DNA from: an uncultured Prevotellaceae bacterium
GTDB lineage: Bacteria; Bacteroidota; Bacteroidia; Bacteroidales; Bacteroidaceae
NCBI GenBank assembly: GCA_946406585.1
Contig: CAMJLI010000141.1
Coordinates: 1 to 5,491, forward strand
DNA: 5,491 bases
Direction of reading: 5' to 3'
In this document: positions 1-5,491 of the stretch, piece after piece
How positions within the stretch are numbered: the first letter of the stretch is position 1
Layout: each line of letters starts with the position of its first letter
Made by a program: the position numbers and the translations under genes
Notes under the pieces: generated by a model
Told to the model about the DNA's origin: nothing
Seen by the model: only the letters and a program-made list of their open reading frames with translations
Database searches by the model: none

Positions 1-25
1 AAACACTTTATTGTGACATACAAAA

Positions 26-610
26 ATGGGAAAAGCAAATGACAACCAAACACCCAGGAGCCCATTAAGCGAGATATACCTTGCAGGAGGTTGCTTTTGG
101 GGCACAGAGCACTATTTCAAGCAGATAGAAGGAGTGGTGGAAACCGAAGTGGGGTATGCCAACGGCATTATAGACCACCCCACCTACGAACAAGTATGCA
201 CCGACAAGACACGATTTGCAGAGACTGTGCGCATCGCATACGACCCCGCAGTGGTGTCGCTGGAGTTCCTGCTCAATCTCTATTTCGATGCCATAGACCC
301 CGTGAGCGTCAATCAACAAGGGCACGACAAAGGCACACAATACCGCACTGGCATATATTATGTCGACAAGGAAGACCTGCCCACGATAGAAAAGGCATAC
401 GCTGAAGAACAAAAGAAATACAAAGAGCCCCTGGCAGTGGAAAAACAGCCACTCGAGAATTTCTACCGTGCAGAAGAATACCACCAGGACTACCTGGACA
501 AGAACCCCGACGGCTATTGCCACCTGCCGCTATCACTTTTCGAACATGCAAGGAAAGCCAAGGACACTAAGAGGCAAGCAGCTAGCGAACCAAATAAGAC
601 CAAGCAATGA
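26..610 (+). CDS. msrA: Peptide-methionine (S)-S-oxide reductase MsrA
   Basis: This enzyme reduces the S-epimer of methionine sulfoxide in proteins back to methionine, using thioredoxin as the usual electron donor, and so repairs oxidative damage. The 194-residue product has the family signature GCFWG at residues 22-26, with Cys23 as the catalytic nucleophile and Glu28 as the conserved acid just after it. It also has the EVGYANG segment (41-47), the GTQYR motif (103-107) and YHQDYL followed by NPDGYC (152-165). Cys165 is in the position of a resolving cysteine. There is no signal peptide, so it is probably cytoplasmic. Length fits a stand-alone MsrA; no MsrB domain is fused, and the last 25 or so residues are a charged, Lys-rich tail. 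The start follows an A-rich stretch and leaves a 15-residue lead before the domain. Its stop overlaps the next start as ATGA, which suggests translational coupling. Recognised from motifs, not a search. Confidence 0.96.
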   Translation: MGKANDNQTPRSPLSEIYLAGGCFWGTEHYFKQIEGVVETEVGYANGIIDHPTYEQVCTDKTRFAETVRIAYDPAVVSLEFLLNLYFDAIDPVSVNQQGHDKGTQYRTGIYYVDKEDLPTIEKAYAEEQKKYKEPLAVEKQPLENFYRAEEYHQDYLDKNPDGYCHLPLSLFEHARKAKDTKRQAASEPNKTKQ

Positions 611-1350
611 CACAAGAGTCAAGAGACCTGCTCATAAAGTATGCAGCACAATATGAGACAGCCGACTTCTTGGAAGGCGACCCCTCATGGTTCATGCACC
701 AGGTCGCGGGCATCGAGAATCAAGAAGCCATGGCATTCATATCGTCGTGCCTGAGTTATGGCAACCGACAGCAGTTCATGAAGAAGACAGACATGATACT
801 CTCTTGGAGCGGCGGCCAGCCAGACCAGTGGGTGCGCTCAGGCGGCTACGAGCAGCATTTCCGTCCTGGCGACAAGCAATGCTTTTATCGCCTGTACAAC
901 CACGACACCATGTATCACTTCCTCCACGCCTACCAGCTGTTGCTGCAAGAGCATGGCACACTCGGCAACCTCCTGCGCCACCAAGCCCATGATGGCCTGT
1001 CTGCCGTGGAGTCCATCTGCCGCTATTTCAGCCAGCACGGCATCAGTGTGGTGGTGCCCAAGGACACACAGTCGGCATGCAAGCGCGTGTGCATGTTTCT
1101 TCGCTGGATGGTGCGCAGCGACTCCCCGGTCGACCTGGGGCTGTGGGCAGACTTCATCGACCGTCGCACACTCATCATCCCAATGGACACCCATGTCTTG
1201 CAGCAGTCGGTGAACCTCGGCCTTCTGAGCAGCAAGACCGCCACGATGAGCACAGCCCGTAGATTGACGGAAGCCCTTGCAGAGATATTCCCCGACGACC
1301 CATTGAAAGGCGATTTCGCCCTCTTCGGACATGGAGTGAACAACAAATAG
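607..1350 (+). CDS. DUF2400 / TIGR02757 family protein, possible HhH-GPD relative
   Basis: The 247-residue product resembles the TIGR02757 (DUF2400) family, which is common in Bacteroidota and has no settled function. Visible family-type segments are CLSYGNRQQF (48-57), CKRVCMFLRWMVR (158-170), VDLGLW (175-180), IPMDTHVLQQ (191-200) and the C-terminal DPLKGDFALFGHG (231-243). The PMDTHV segment followed by a helix ending LGLL looks like the VDTHV-x-R stretch of endonuclease III-type HhH-GPD DNA glycosylases, where the Asp is catalytic. A distant relation to base-excision repair enzymes is my inference. The four-cysteine iron-sulfur loop of endonuclease III is not seen at the C-terminus. No signal peptide or membrane segment is present. 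It overlaps msrA by 4 bases (ATGA) and lies 8 bases before the next gene, so all three are probably co-transcribed. Family assignment is fairly sure; function is not. Confidence 0.88.
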   Translation: MTQESRDLLIKYAAQYETADFLEGDPSWFMHQVAGIENQEAMAFISSCLSYGNRQQFMKKTDMILSWSGGQPDQWVRSGGYEQHFRPGDKQCFYRLYNHDTMYHFLHAYQLLLQEHGTLGNLLRHQAHDGLSAVESICRYFSQHGISVVVPKDTQSACKRVCMFLRWMVRSDSPVDLGLWADFIDRRTLIIPMDTHVLQQSVNLGLLSSKTATMSTARRLTEALAEIFPDDPLKGDFALFGHGVNNK

Positions 1351-1358
1351 AGTCAGCA

Positions 1359-1664
1359 ATGAAAAAAGTCAGAATAACAGCCCTTCGCCAAACTGTCTAC
1401 CATGACCTCATGGCAGAATACGAGAATCCCATAGAACACGCCTGTGATGTGACAGAGGGGCAGCAATGGATTTCCGAGGAAGGCAAGTGCCCTTCCGGGA
1501 TGTGCCCCTCCGCCTGGCTCTCCATGCGTGAGTTCGTGGAATCCCTGTCCAGGGGCGAGGGAAACTTCTACGATGGATGGATGAAAAACCCCATGAGCGC
1601 AATGATAAGCTGCAATGACGGTTTCCGCCCTTTCAGCTTTTACATTGAAGCCATCGACGAATGA
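1359..1664 (+). CDS. TIGR04076 family small protein
   Basis: This is a 101-residue protein of unknown function that matches my recollection of the TIGR04076 family. The pattern is an N-terminal strand (KKVRITALR), a Cys before an EGQ segment (C29, EGQQW 33-37), a GKCPSGMCPSAW stretch (42-53), and a C-terminal CNDGFRPFSFYIE block (85-97). Four cysteines (29, 44, 49, 85) sit in or near conserved segments and could bind a metal or form a redox pair; that is inference. No signal peptide or membrane helix is seen, so it is probably cytoplasmic. The ATG is 8 bases after the previous stop, with no obvious Shine-Dalgarno, as is usual in Bacteroidota. It is the last gene of the predicted three-gene operon and ends 7 bases from the stop of the converging GH28 gene. 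Confidence 0.82.
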   Translation: MKKVRITALRQTVYHDLMAEYENPIEHACDVTEGQQWISEEGKCPSGMCPSAWLSMREFVESLSRGEGNFYDGWMKNPMSAMISCNDGFRPFSFYIEAIDE

Positions 1665-1671
1665 TGGTTTG

Positions 1672-3177
1672 CTATTCGCCAAGCGAAATGTTTTCAGAGC
1701 GGAAAGAGACCACCCTGTCCACCCCCTGCTCGGTGGAAGCATCAAGCAGTCGTATCGAGGCATTCTTCACATCGTCGAGCACCACGGGAGGGCGATAATC
1801 CGGCCTTTCGTATCTGAAAGTGACATCGTTGACATACAAGCCATCCACATGGCGTGCATACAACCCGTAAGCCGGTGTCCACCCAGCGAACTTAGGTTCG
1901 GGATAATTCGTGCCCTGCTCCCTGTAGTCCTTGTTCACGAGGTCGCGAGTACCCCCGCCTTTGAAATACAGCCGTATGTTGCTTAGCCACACATTTCTTA
2001 TTGGCGCCCCCTTCATGCCAGTAACGATGATGCTGCACAACGAGTCGCAGTCGTCGGCAATGACATTCGAGATTTGAATGTCTCTTGCCGTGGAAGGTTG
2101 CGTCACTTCCTTCGGCCCCCTGTTTCTGCATCCGGTGGTGATGTATATTGGATAATGATGCACATGCGACATGGTGATGTTCGACACCACCACATTCTCC
2201 ATCTTTCCCTGGTCCACCTCCTCGAAAGCCAGTCCGCTGGAATACATGAAAGTGCAGTTGGTGAGCGAGATGTTCCTGTATCCTCCATTCGACTCCGTTC
2301 CGAGCTTGAACCTTCCACACACCCATCCCACAGGTTCGGGCACATAAGTGCCATCGAGCAACGTACCGCATTTGAAACCGGTGATGTTGCAGTTGGATAT
2401 TGCGACATGCTCTGTTACGACCGGCTTTTTCAGCGCATACGACGACTTCAGCACGAGAGCATCGTCCGAAGGAGTGTTTATCTTGCAGTTGGTGATGGTC
2501 ATGTACTTGCAGCAGTCAATGTCGAATCCGTCGCGGTTGGTGTCTATGGTCACGTTGTCTATGGTGGAGATGTCGCATCCCGTCATGATGATGGCGAAAT
2601 GCCCACCTCTATAGATTGTTATGTCGCGTATTGTCACCTGCCGGCAAAGTTTCAGTGCAATGGCCTTGTCGCCCGTACCTATGGAGCCACCCTGCACGTT
2701 TCCGGCATTCTCTGTGTCTTTTTTTGTCAGTCCCTCACCGTCTATCATGCCATGCCCTGTTATGGAGATGTTGGATTGTCCTTCAGCCCAGATAAGCGAG
2801 TTGTGGAAATAGGTATGTCCTCCATCCTGGTATTCAGGGAATCCCCCGAACGACTCACTCTCGTCATATACAGGACTTCCGTCGGCGTTCTTCACGCTCT
2901 TTGGGTTGGCAGCCAAAATTTTCGCCCCCGCTGCAAGGTGCAGGTCGATGTTCGACTTCAACCGTATGCTGCCACAGAGATACGTGCCGGCCGGCAGAAG
3001 CACCTGCCCTCCCCCATCCCTTGCAGCCGCCTCAATGGCTGCATTGATGGCGGGCGTGTCAAGCAAGGAGCCGTCTCCTTTAGCCCCATAATCACGCACG
3101 TTGAACACACCACTTGCTGCTGCGAATGCCCCGCTGCCCGTCATGCAGAGGAGAGTTGCAAGCAAAAAACTTTTCAT
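1672..3177 (-). CDS. Secreted glycoside hydrolase family 28 (polygalacturonase-like)
   Basis: This is a predicted pectin-active hydrolase with a right-handed beta-helix fold, about 501 residues. Residues 1-19 form a signal peptide (MKSFLLATLL... ending AFA), so it is exported, probably to the periplasm; Cys11 lacks a proper lipobox. The mature protein opens with NVRDYGAKGDG (26-36), typical of this superfamily, followed by LPAGTY and a GHGMIDGEG strand (141-149). GH28 active-site blocks follow: NRDG (214-217, for NTDG), PSDDA (236-240, for GDD) and GRFKLGTES (288-296, for RIK). Repeated N-x-T/S-I-x-N-C turns are the helix coils. No GHG lies between the DD and RFK blocks, so the usual active-site His seems absent. 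Substrate could be polygalacturonan or rhamnogalacturonan. An upstream in-frame ATG at 3252 would add 25 residues before the signal peptide. I prefer 3177 for the compact signal sequence and the A/T-rich TTTTTAAAA before it. Confidence 0.9.
   Translation of the reverse strand: MKSFLLATLLCMTGSGAFAAASGVFNVRDYGAKGDGSLLDTPAINAAIEAAARDGGGQVLLPAGTYLCGSIRLKSNIDLHLAAGAKILAANPKSVKNADGSPVYDESESFGGFPEYQDGGHTYFHNSLIWAEGQSNISITGHGMIDGEGLTKKDTENAGNVQGGSIGTGDKAIALKLCRQVTIRDITIYRGGHFAIIMTGCDISTIDNVTIDTNRDGFDIDCCKYMTITNCKINTPSDDALVLKSSYALKKPVVTEHVAISNCNITGFKCGTLLDGTYVPEPVGWVCGRFKLGTESNGGYRNISLTNCTFMYSSGLAFEEVDQGKMENVVVSNITMSHVHHYPIYITTGCRNRGPKEVTQPSTARDIQISNVIADDCDSLCSIIVTGMKGAPIRNVWLSNIRLYFKGGGTRDLVNKDYREQGTNYPEPKFAGWTPAYGLYARHVDGLYVNDVTFRYERPDYRPPVVLDDVKNASIRLLDASTEQGVDRVVSFRSENISLGE
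1675..1687. other. Small hairpin at the convergent gene ends
   Basis: TTCGC, a 3-base CAA loop and GCGAA form a perfect 5-bp stem in the last codons of the GH28 gene. It lies just after the stop of the TIGR04076-type gene. The gap between the two stops is only 7 bases, so any terminator must lie in the opposite gene's coding sequence. The stem is short and the following T-run on the plus strand is weak (ATGTTTTC), so terminator function is only a possibility. Confidence 0.25.
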
Positions 3178-3321
3178 TTTTAAAAACGCTTTCTTTGATT
3201 TGTCTGATATATGCATAACCTTTGCACTAAGATAGTTTTCTTGTCTTTTCATGATGGCAGATAATTAGGTCGGCGCATTTTGTTGGCCTGCCTATGGTGG
3301 CGGATAATGTCTCCACCGATG

Positions 3322-3351
3322 CAAAAATAGGGAAAAAAAACGAAATGCCAA
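3322..3351 (-). promoter_or_regulatory. Bacteroides-type promoter for the GH28 gene
   Basis: Read on the minus strand, TATTTTTG (3329 to 3322) matches the Bacteroides -7 consensus TAnnTTTG exactly. TTG at 3351-3349 sits 19 bases upstream of it, the expected place for the -33 element. Transcription would start near 3315, giving a leader of roughly 140 bases to the preferred GH28 start or about 60 to the alternative start at 3252. Confidence 0.6.
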
Positions 3352-3425
3352 TGATAAAGCATTGCAGATGCCATTCATGGCGCAATAATTGGGAAGAAAA
3401 AAGTCCAGTTTCAACAAATTATCAC

Positions 3426-3433
3426 TAAATTTG
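3426..3433 (+). promoter_or_regulatory. Candidate -7 element for the M50-like gene
   Basis: TAAATTTG matches the Bacteroides -7 consensus TAnnTTTG exactly. No TTG is found about 19 bases upstream, so the -33 element is weak or absent, which could mean activator dependence. Transcription would begin near 3440, leaving a leader of about 35 bases. Confidence 0.45.
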
Positions 3434-3460
3434 TGGTCTGATTGACAATTTAACAGACCA
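3434..3460. promoter_or_regulatory. Perfect 7-bp inverted repeat, possible operator or leader hairpin
   Basis: TGGTCTG (3434-3440) and CAGACCA (3454-3460) are exact reverse complements separated by 13 bases. The repeat begins directly after the -7 element and covers the predicted transcript start. It could be a binding site for a dimeric repressor or a stem in the 5' leader of the M50-like gene. Only the symmetry is seen; the role is inferred. Confidence 0.45.
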
Positions 3461-3474
3461 TCTCCCAAATAAGA

Positions 3475-4653
3475 ATGAATTCTTTGAAGAAAATACTGAA
3501 GGGCTTGCTCGGCTTTATCCTCGGGTGTTCCACTGGCATTGGAGCAATAATACTGATACGGTGGCTGACAGATGGCGGAAAACCTGTTGTGGAAAAAGCC
3601 TCAGAAGGAACAGACTATGGATTGCTGGCATTATGCATCTTATTGGCATTCATAAGCCTTGTCGTCTCAGTGATAATCCATTTGATAATGCACGAAGCCG
3701 GACATCTTGTCATGGGGCTGCTTACAGGCTATCGCTTCCTGTCGTTCAGGGTGTTCAAATACACTTTGGCGAAGACCGACAACGGACTGCAATGGAAGCG
3801 GTTTCACATTTCCGGCACAGGCGGGCAGTGTCTGATGGAACTACCCGAAGACCAAGATGTCAATACCACGCCATGGTTCTGGTATAATGCTGGCGGGGTG
3901 CTCGTGAACTTGCTGTTGGCCATCATTTCCATCCTCATTATAAGATTCATGCCTCTGGGTGTTGTTGGCTTGTCCTTCTTCGTCATGCTTGCCTTCGTGG
4001 GCGTTGCAGTGGCACTGATCAATGGTGTGCCAATGGTGGCAGGAGGTGTCGGCAACGACGGATATAACATATTGTCTCTTTGGAAACACCCCGAACTGCG
4101 ACGTTATTTTGTGCGCACACTCCAAATGGCAGGTCAACTGAGCCGAGGCAGACGGTTGAAGGAGATGCCCGAGGAGTGGATGGAGGACAAGCCTGTAAAC
4201 AAGGACAGCCAGATGTTGGAGATTGGCAATCGTGTGAACTACATGACTTTGCTCGAAGACCAAGGCCGCCTGGAGGAAGCATTGGAAGTGGCAGAAGAAA
4301 TCATGTCGCTTGGCAAGAAATTGCCCCAAATTTATCAAATGGAGGTGGGAGGCGAACGGGTGATGCTGCAACTGCTGACATCCAAAAACACGGAGAAGAT
4401 AGAAGAGCAATGGACCAAGCAGTTGGAGCGATACACTGTAATGAACAGCAAGTACTCACCCATCAAATGCGCCGTGCTATATACTTACGAACTGCTACAT
4501 CACCACGACGAAGAAAAAGCGGAGCCATACCACCAATCGCTTCTGCTCCATCAACACGACTACACCATGCCCGGCGAGGCCCGCACCGCCATCAGTCTTG
4601 TGGAAACAGCAAAAGCCGTGGAAAGACAACAAACGGGTGAGAAAAAAGAATAG
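3475..4653 (+). CDS. M50-like membrane metalloprotease with helical C-terminal domain
   Basis: This 392-residue membrane protein carries a zinc-protease signature. Predicted membrane helices lie near residues 8-31, 50-72, 137-159 and 161-182. Helix 2 runs straight into HEAGH (73-77), the HExxH zinc site with Glu74 as likely catalytic base. A second conserved region, NGVP (183-186) with NDG (194-196), parallels the NxxPxxxLDG motif of site-2 proteases, with Asp195 as probable third zinc ligand; about four extra residues separate Pro from Asp. GTGGQCLMELP (114-124) and YNAGGVLVN (137-145) match a pattern I recall from uncharacterised M50-like proteins in Firmicutes. Residues from about 200 on are soluble and helical; the EDQGRLEEALEVAEE segment looks TPR-like. 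Substrate is unknown. The start lies in A-rich sequence (AAATAAGA) with no Shine-Dalgarno. It is 56 bases upstream of the GH30 gene and may be co-transcribed with it. Fold class is fairly sure; activity is inferred. Confidence 0.8.
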   Translation: MNSLKKILKGLLGFILGCSTGIGAIILIRWLTDGGKPVVEKASEGTDYGLLALCILLAFISLVVSVIIHLIMHEAGHLVMGLLTGYRFLSFRVFKYTLAKTDNGLQWKRFHISGTGGQCLMELPEDQDVNTTPWFWYNAGGVLVNLLLAIISILIIRFMPLGVVGLSFFVMLAFVGVAVALINGVPMVAGGVGNDGYNILSLWKHPELRRYFVRTLQMAGQLSRGRRLKEMPEEWMEDKPVNKDSQMLEIGNRVNYMTLLEDQGRLEEALEVAEEIMSLGKKLPQIYQMEVGGERVMLQLLTSKNTEKIEEQWTKQLERYTVMNSKYSPIKCAVLYTYELLHHHDEEKAEPYHQSLLLHQHDYTMPGEARTAISLVETAKAVERQQTGEKKE

Positions 4654-4709
4654 CAACAATATCTGGCATTAATGGAATGACGCCTAACCAAATAATCAAA
4701 ACATCAGTC

Positions 4710-5491
4710 ATGAAAAAAGGGAACAAAAGTATTGTGGCACAACATCATACGCCACTCCTTTATAAAGCCGTCATCTTGTCTTTGGCATTGACGGCCAACA
4801 TCACCGCCATGCAAGCACAGGCAGTGCAACAATTCACGACTACGGACAACACGCCGTGGGTGCAGTCAAAAGCCAAGTTGTCGGACAAGTCGCAAGGCAC
4901 GGTTGTTGCATCTATTGACGGAACGGAGAGAGGAACCGTTTTCATGGCTTGGGGCACCACATTCAACGAACTCGACTGGGATGCGTTCAATCTGTTGTCA
5001 CGCAACGACCAAGACGAGGTGATGCAAAACATTTTCTCGCCCAACGGCGACCTCAGGTTCACCCATGGCCGTGTATCGATGAATGCCAACGACTATGCGC
5101 GCAGCTGGTACAGCTGCGACGATGTGGTGGGCGACTTCGGCCTTCGCTACTTCAACATAGAGCGCGACAAGCGCAACATCATACCATTGGCTCGCGCGGC
5201 ACAGAAGTACTGTCCACAGCTCCAGCTCTTCATGAGTCCGTGGAGCCCGCCCGCATGGATGAAGATCAACCATGACTATCCTGTCTCGCCCAACAAGTTC
5301 AACACGATGGACGAACGACAAGGCTATCTGCTCTATATGGACAAGGAAGTGCATTATGATGCCGACGAGATGAAACTGCTGGGCGACCGCGACGGTGTGT
5401 TCCCCCGTCGCTTGGCAGCACAGGATTTCTTCATCCAAGACCCAAGATACCTGCAATGCTACGCCAACATGTTCTGCCGCTTCATCGAACT
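4710..5491 (+). CDS. Secreted glycoside hydrolase family 30, N-terminal part (runs off window)
   Basis: The frame is open from ATG 4710 to the window edge (260 codons), so the 3' part of the gene is missing. Residues 1-36 look like a signal peptide: basic start, hydrophobic AVILSLALTANITA, then a likely cut near MQA/QA, so the enzyme is exported. GH30-type blocks follow: WGTTFNELDWDAF (81-93, for GfGgtfNElgWdal), GRVSMNANDYA (120-130), WYSCDDVVGDF (133-143), YFNIERD (147-153), the hallmark SPWSPPAWMK (176-185), and DFFIQDPRYLQCYANMFCRF near the end. The family cleaves beta-linked glycans such as beta-1,6-glucan, xylan or glucosylceramide; the substrate cannot be told here. Acid/base and nucleophile glutamates lie beyond the edge. 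An in-frame ATG at 4677 would add 11 residues before the signal peptide and is less likely. No TAnnTTTG element is seen in the 56-base gap upstream, which favours read-through from the M50-like gene. Confidence 0.88.
   Translation, partial: MKKGNKSIVAQHHTPLLYKAVILSLALTANITAMQAQAVQQFTTTDNTPWVQSKAKLSDKSQGTVVASIDGTERGTVFMAWGTTFNELDWDAFNLLSRNDQDEVMQNIFSPNGDLRFTHGRVSMNANDYARSWYSCDDVVGDFGLRYFNIERDKRNIIPLARAAQKYCPQLQLFMSPWSPPAWMKINHDYPVSPNKFNTMDERQGYLLYMDKEVHYDADEMKLLGDRDGVFPRRLAAQDFFIQDPRYLQCYANMFCRFIE

Larger units (their letters stand above)
3178..3474. other. Divergent intergenic control region
   Basis: This stretch of about 297 bases separates the GH28 gene (minus) from the M50-like gene (plus). 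It is more A/T-rich than the flanking genes, with an A-run at 3332-3340. It holds a minus-strand promoter candidate near 3322-3351, a plus-strand -7 element at 3426-3433 and a perfect 7-bp inverted repeat at 3434-3460. A weaker 5-bp repeat, GGTGG/CCACC, lies at 3296-3317 near the predicted GH28 transcript start. No small gene, tRNA or recognised riboswitch is seen. About 140 bases of it would be GH28 leader if the 3177 start is right. Confidence 0.7.

Noticed and set aside
838..1359. Open frame of 173 codons on the minus strand, antisense to the DUF2400 gene.
   Set aside because: No recognisable domain, fully covered by a motif-supported gene, no promoter seen.
2074..3183. Open frame of 369 codons on the plus strand, antisense to the GH28 gene.
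   Set aside because: It lies almost wholly within a well-supported GH28 gene, its translation shows no recognisable motif, signal peptide or domain, and long antisense frames are a common by-product of codon bias. Treated as a shadow.
3227..3234. TATCTTAG on the minus strand as a nearer -7 element for GH28.
   Set aside because: One mismatch to consensus and no TTG about 19 bases upstream; the element at 3322-3329 with its -33 partner is a better fit.
3442..3447. TTGACA, resembling a sigma-70 -35 box.
   Set aside because: No TATAAT-like box lies 16-18 bases downstream, and the sequence context suggests a Bacteroidota host using TAnnTTTG promoters.
3841..4410. Open frame of 189 codons on the minus strand inside the M50-like gene.
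   Set aside because: His- and Gln-rich composition typical of an antisense shadow; the plus strand has membrane helices and a zinc motif that explain the sequence.
1672..4653. Polysaccharide utilisation locus around GH28 and GH30.
   Set aside because: No SusC/SusD, hybrid sensor or sigma/anti-sigma gene is visible, and the glycosidases are on opposite strands, so the window alone does not support it.
4654..4709. CATTAATG palindrome and a GGC...GCC pairing after the M50-like gene, considered as a terminator.
   Set aside because: The stem is short and bulged with no T-run after it, and the 56-base gap holds no promoter for the next gene, so read-through is more likely.
4998..5456. Open frame of 152 codons on the minus strand at the right end.
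   Set aside because: Antisense to the GH30 coding frame, which carries several family blocks and is open to the window edge.

Overview
The window looks like chromosomal DNA of a polysaccharide-degrading member of the Bacteroidota, most likely a Prevotella- or Bacteroides-like bacterium. Three things point there: the protein families present (a DUF2400/TIGR02757-type protein and secreted GH28 and GH30 glycosidases), start codons preceded by A/T-rich sequence rather than Shine-Dalgarno motifs, and two good matches to the Bacteroides -7 promoter element TAnnTTTG in the one large intergenic region. Genus is inferred from general resemblance, not from a search.

Layout. Positions 26-1664 hold three tightly packed plus-strand genes: a methionine sulfoxide reductase A, a DUF2400/TIGR02757 protein overlapping it by 4 bases, and a small TIGR04076-type protein 8 bases further on. 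They look like one operon, and the first two suggest a stress or repair theme. Positions 1672-3177 hold a secreted GH28 pectinase-like enzyme on the minus strand, converging on the operon with only 7 bases between the stop codons. Positions 3178-3474 form a divergent control region. It contains a strong minus-strand promoter candidate for the GH28 gene, a plus-strand -7 element for the next gene, and a perfect 7-bp inverted repeat just downstream of that element.

Positions 3475-4653 encode a four-helix membrane protein with a zinc-metalloprotease HEAGH motif (M50/site-2-protease-like) and a helical, probably cytosolic, C-terminal half. From 4710 to the window edge lies the N-terminal half of a secreted GH30 glycosidase. 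It is open at the right end, so its catalytic glutamates are not visible.

How the parts may relate. GH28 and GH30 are both exported and probably belong to plant or fungal polysaccharide use. No SusC/SusD pair, sensor or other locus hallmark is visible, so a polysaccharide utilisation locus cannot be claimed from this window. The M50-like protein between the two glycosidases is the least understood gene here. No mobile elements, CRISPR arrays, tRNA or rRNA genes were recognised. I see no clearly new system; the best leads are the M50-like protein and the structured divergent promoter region.
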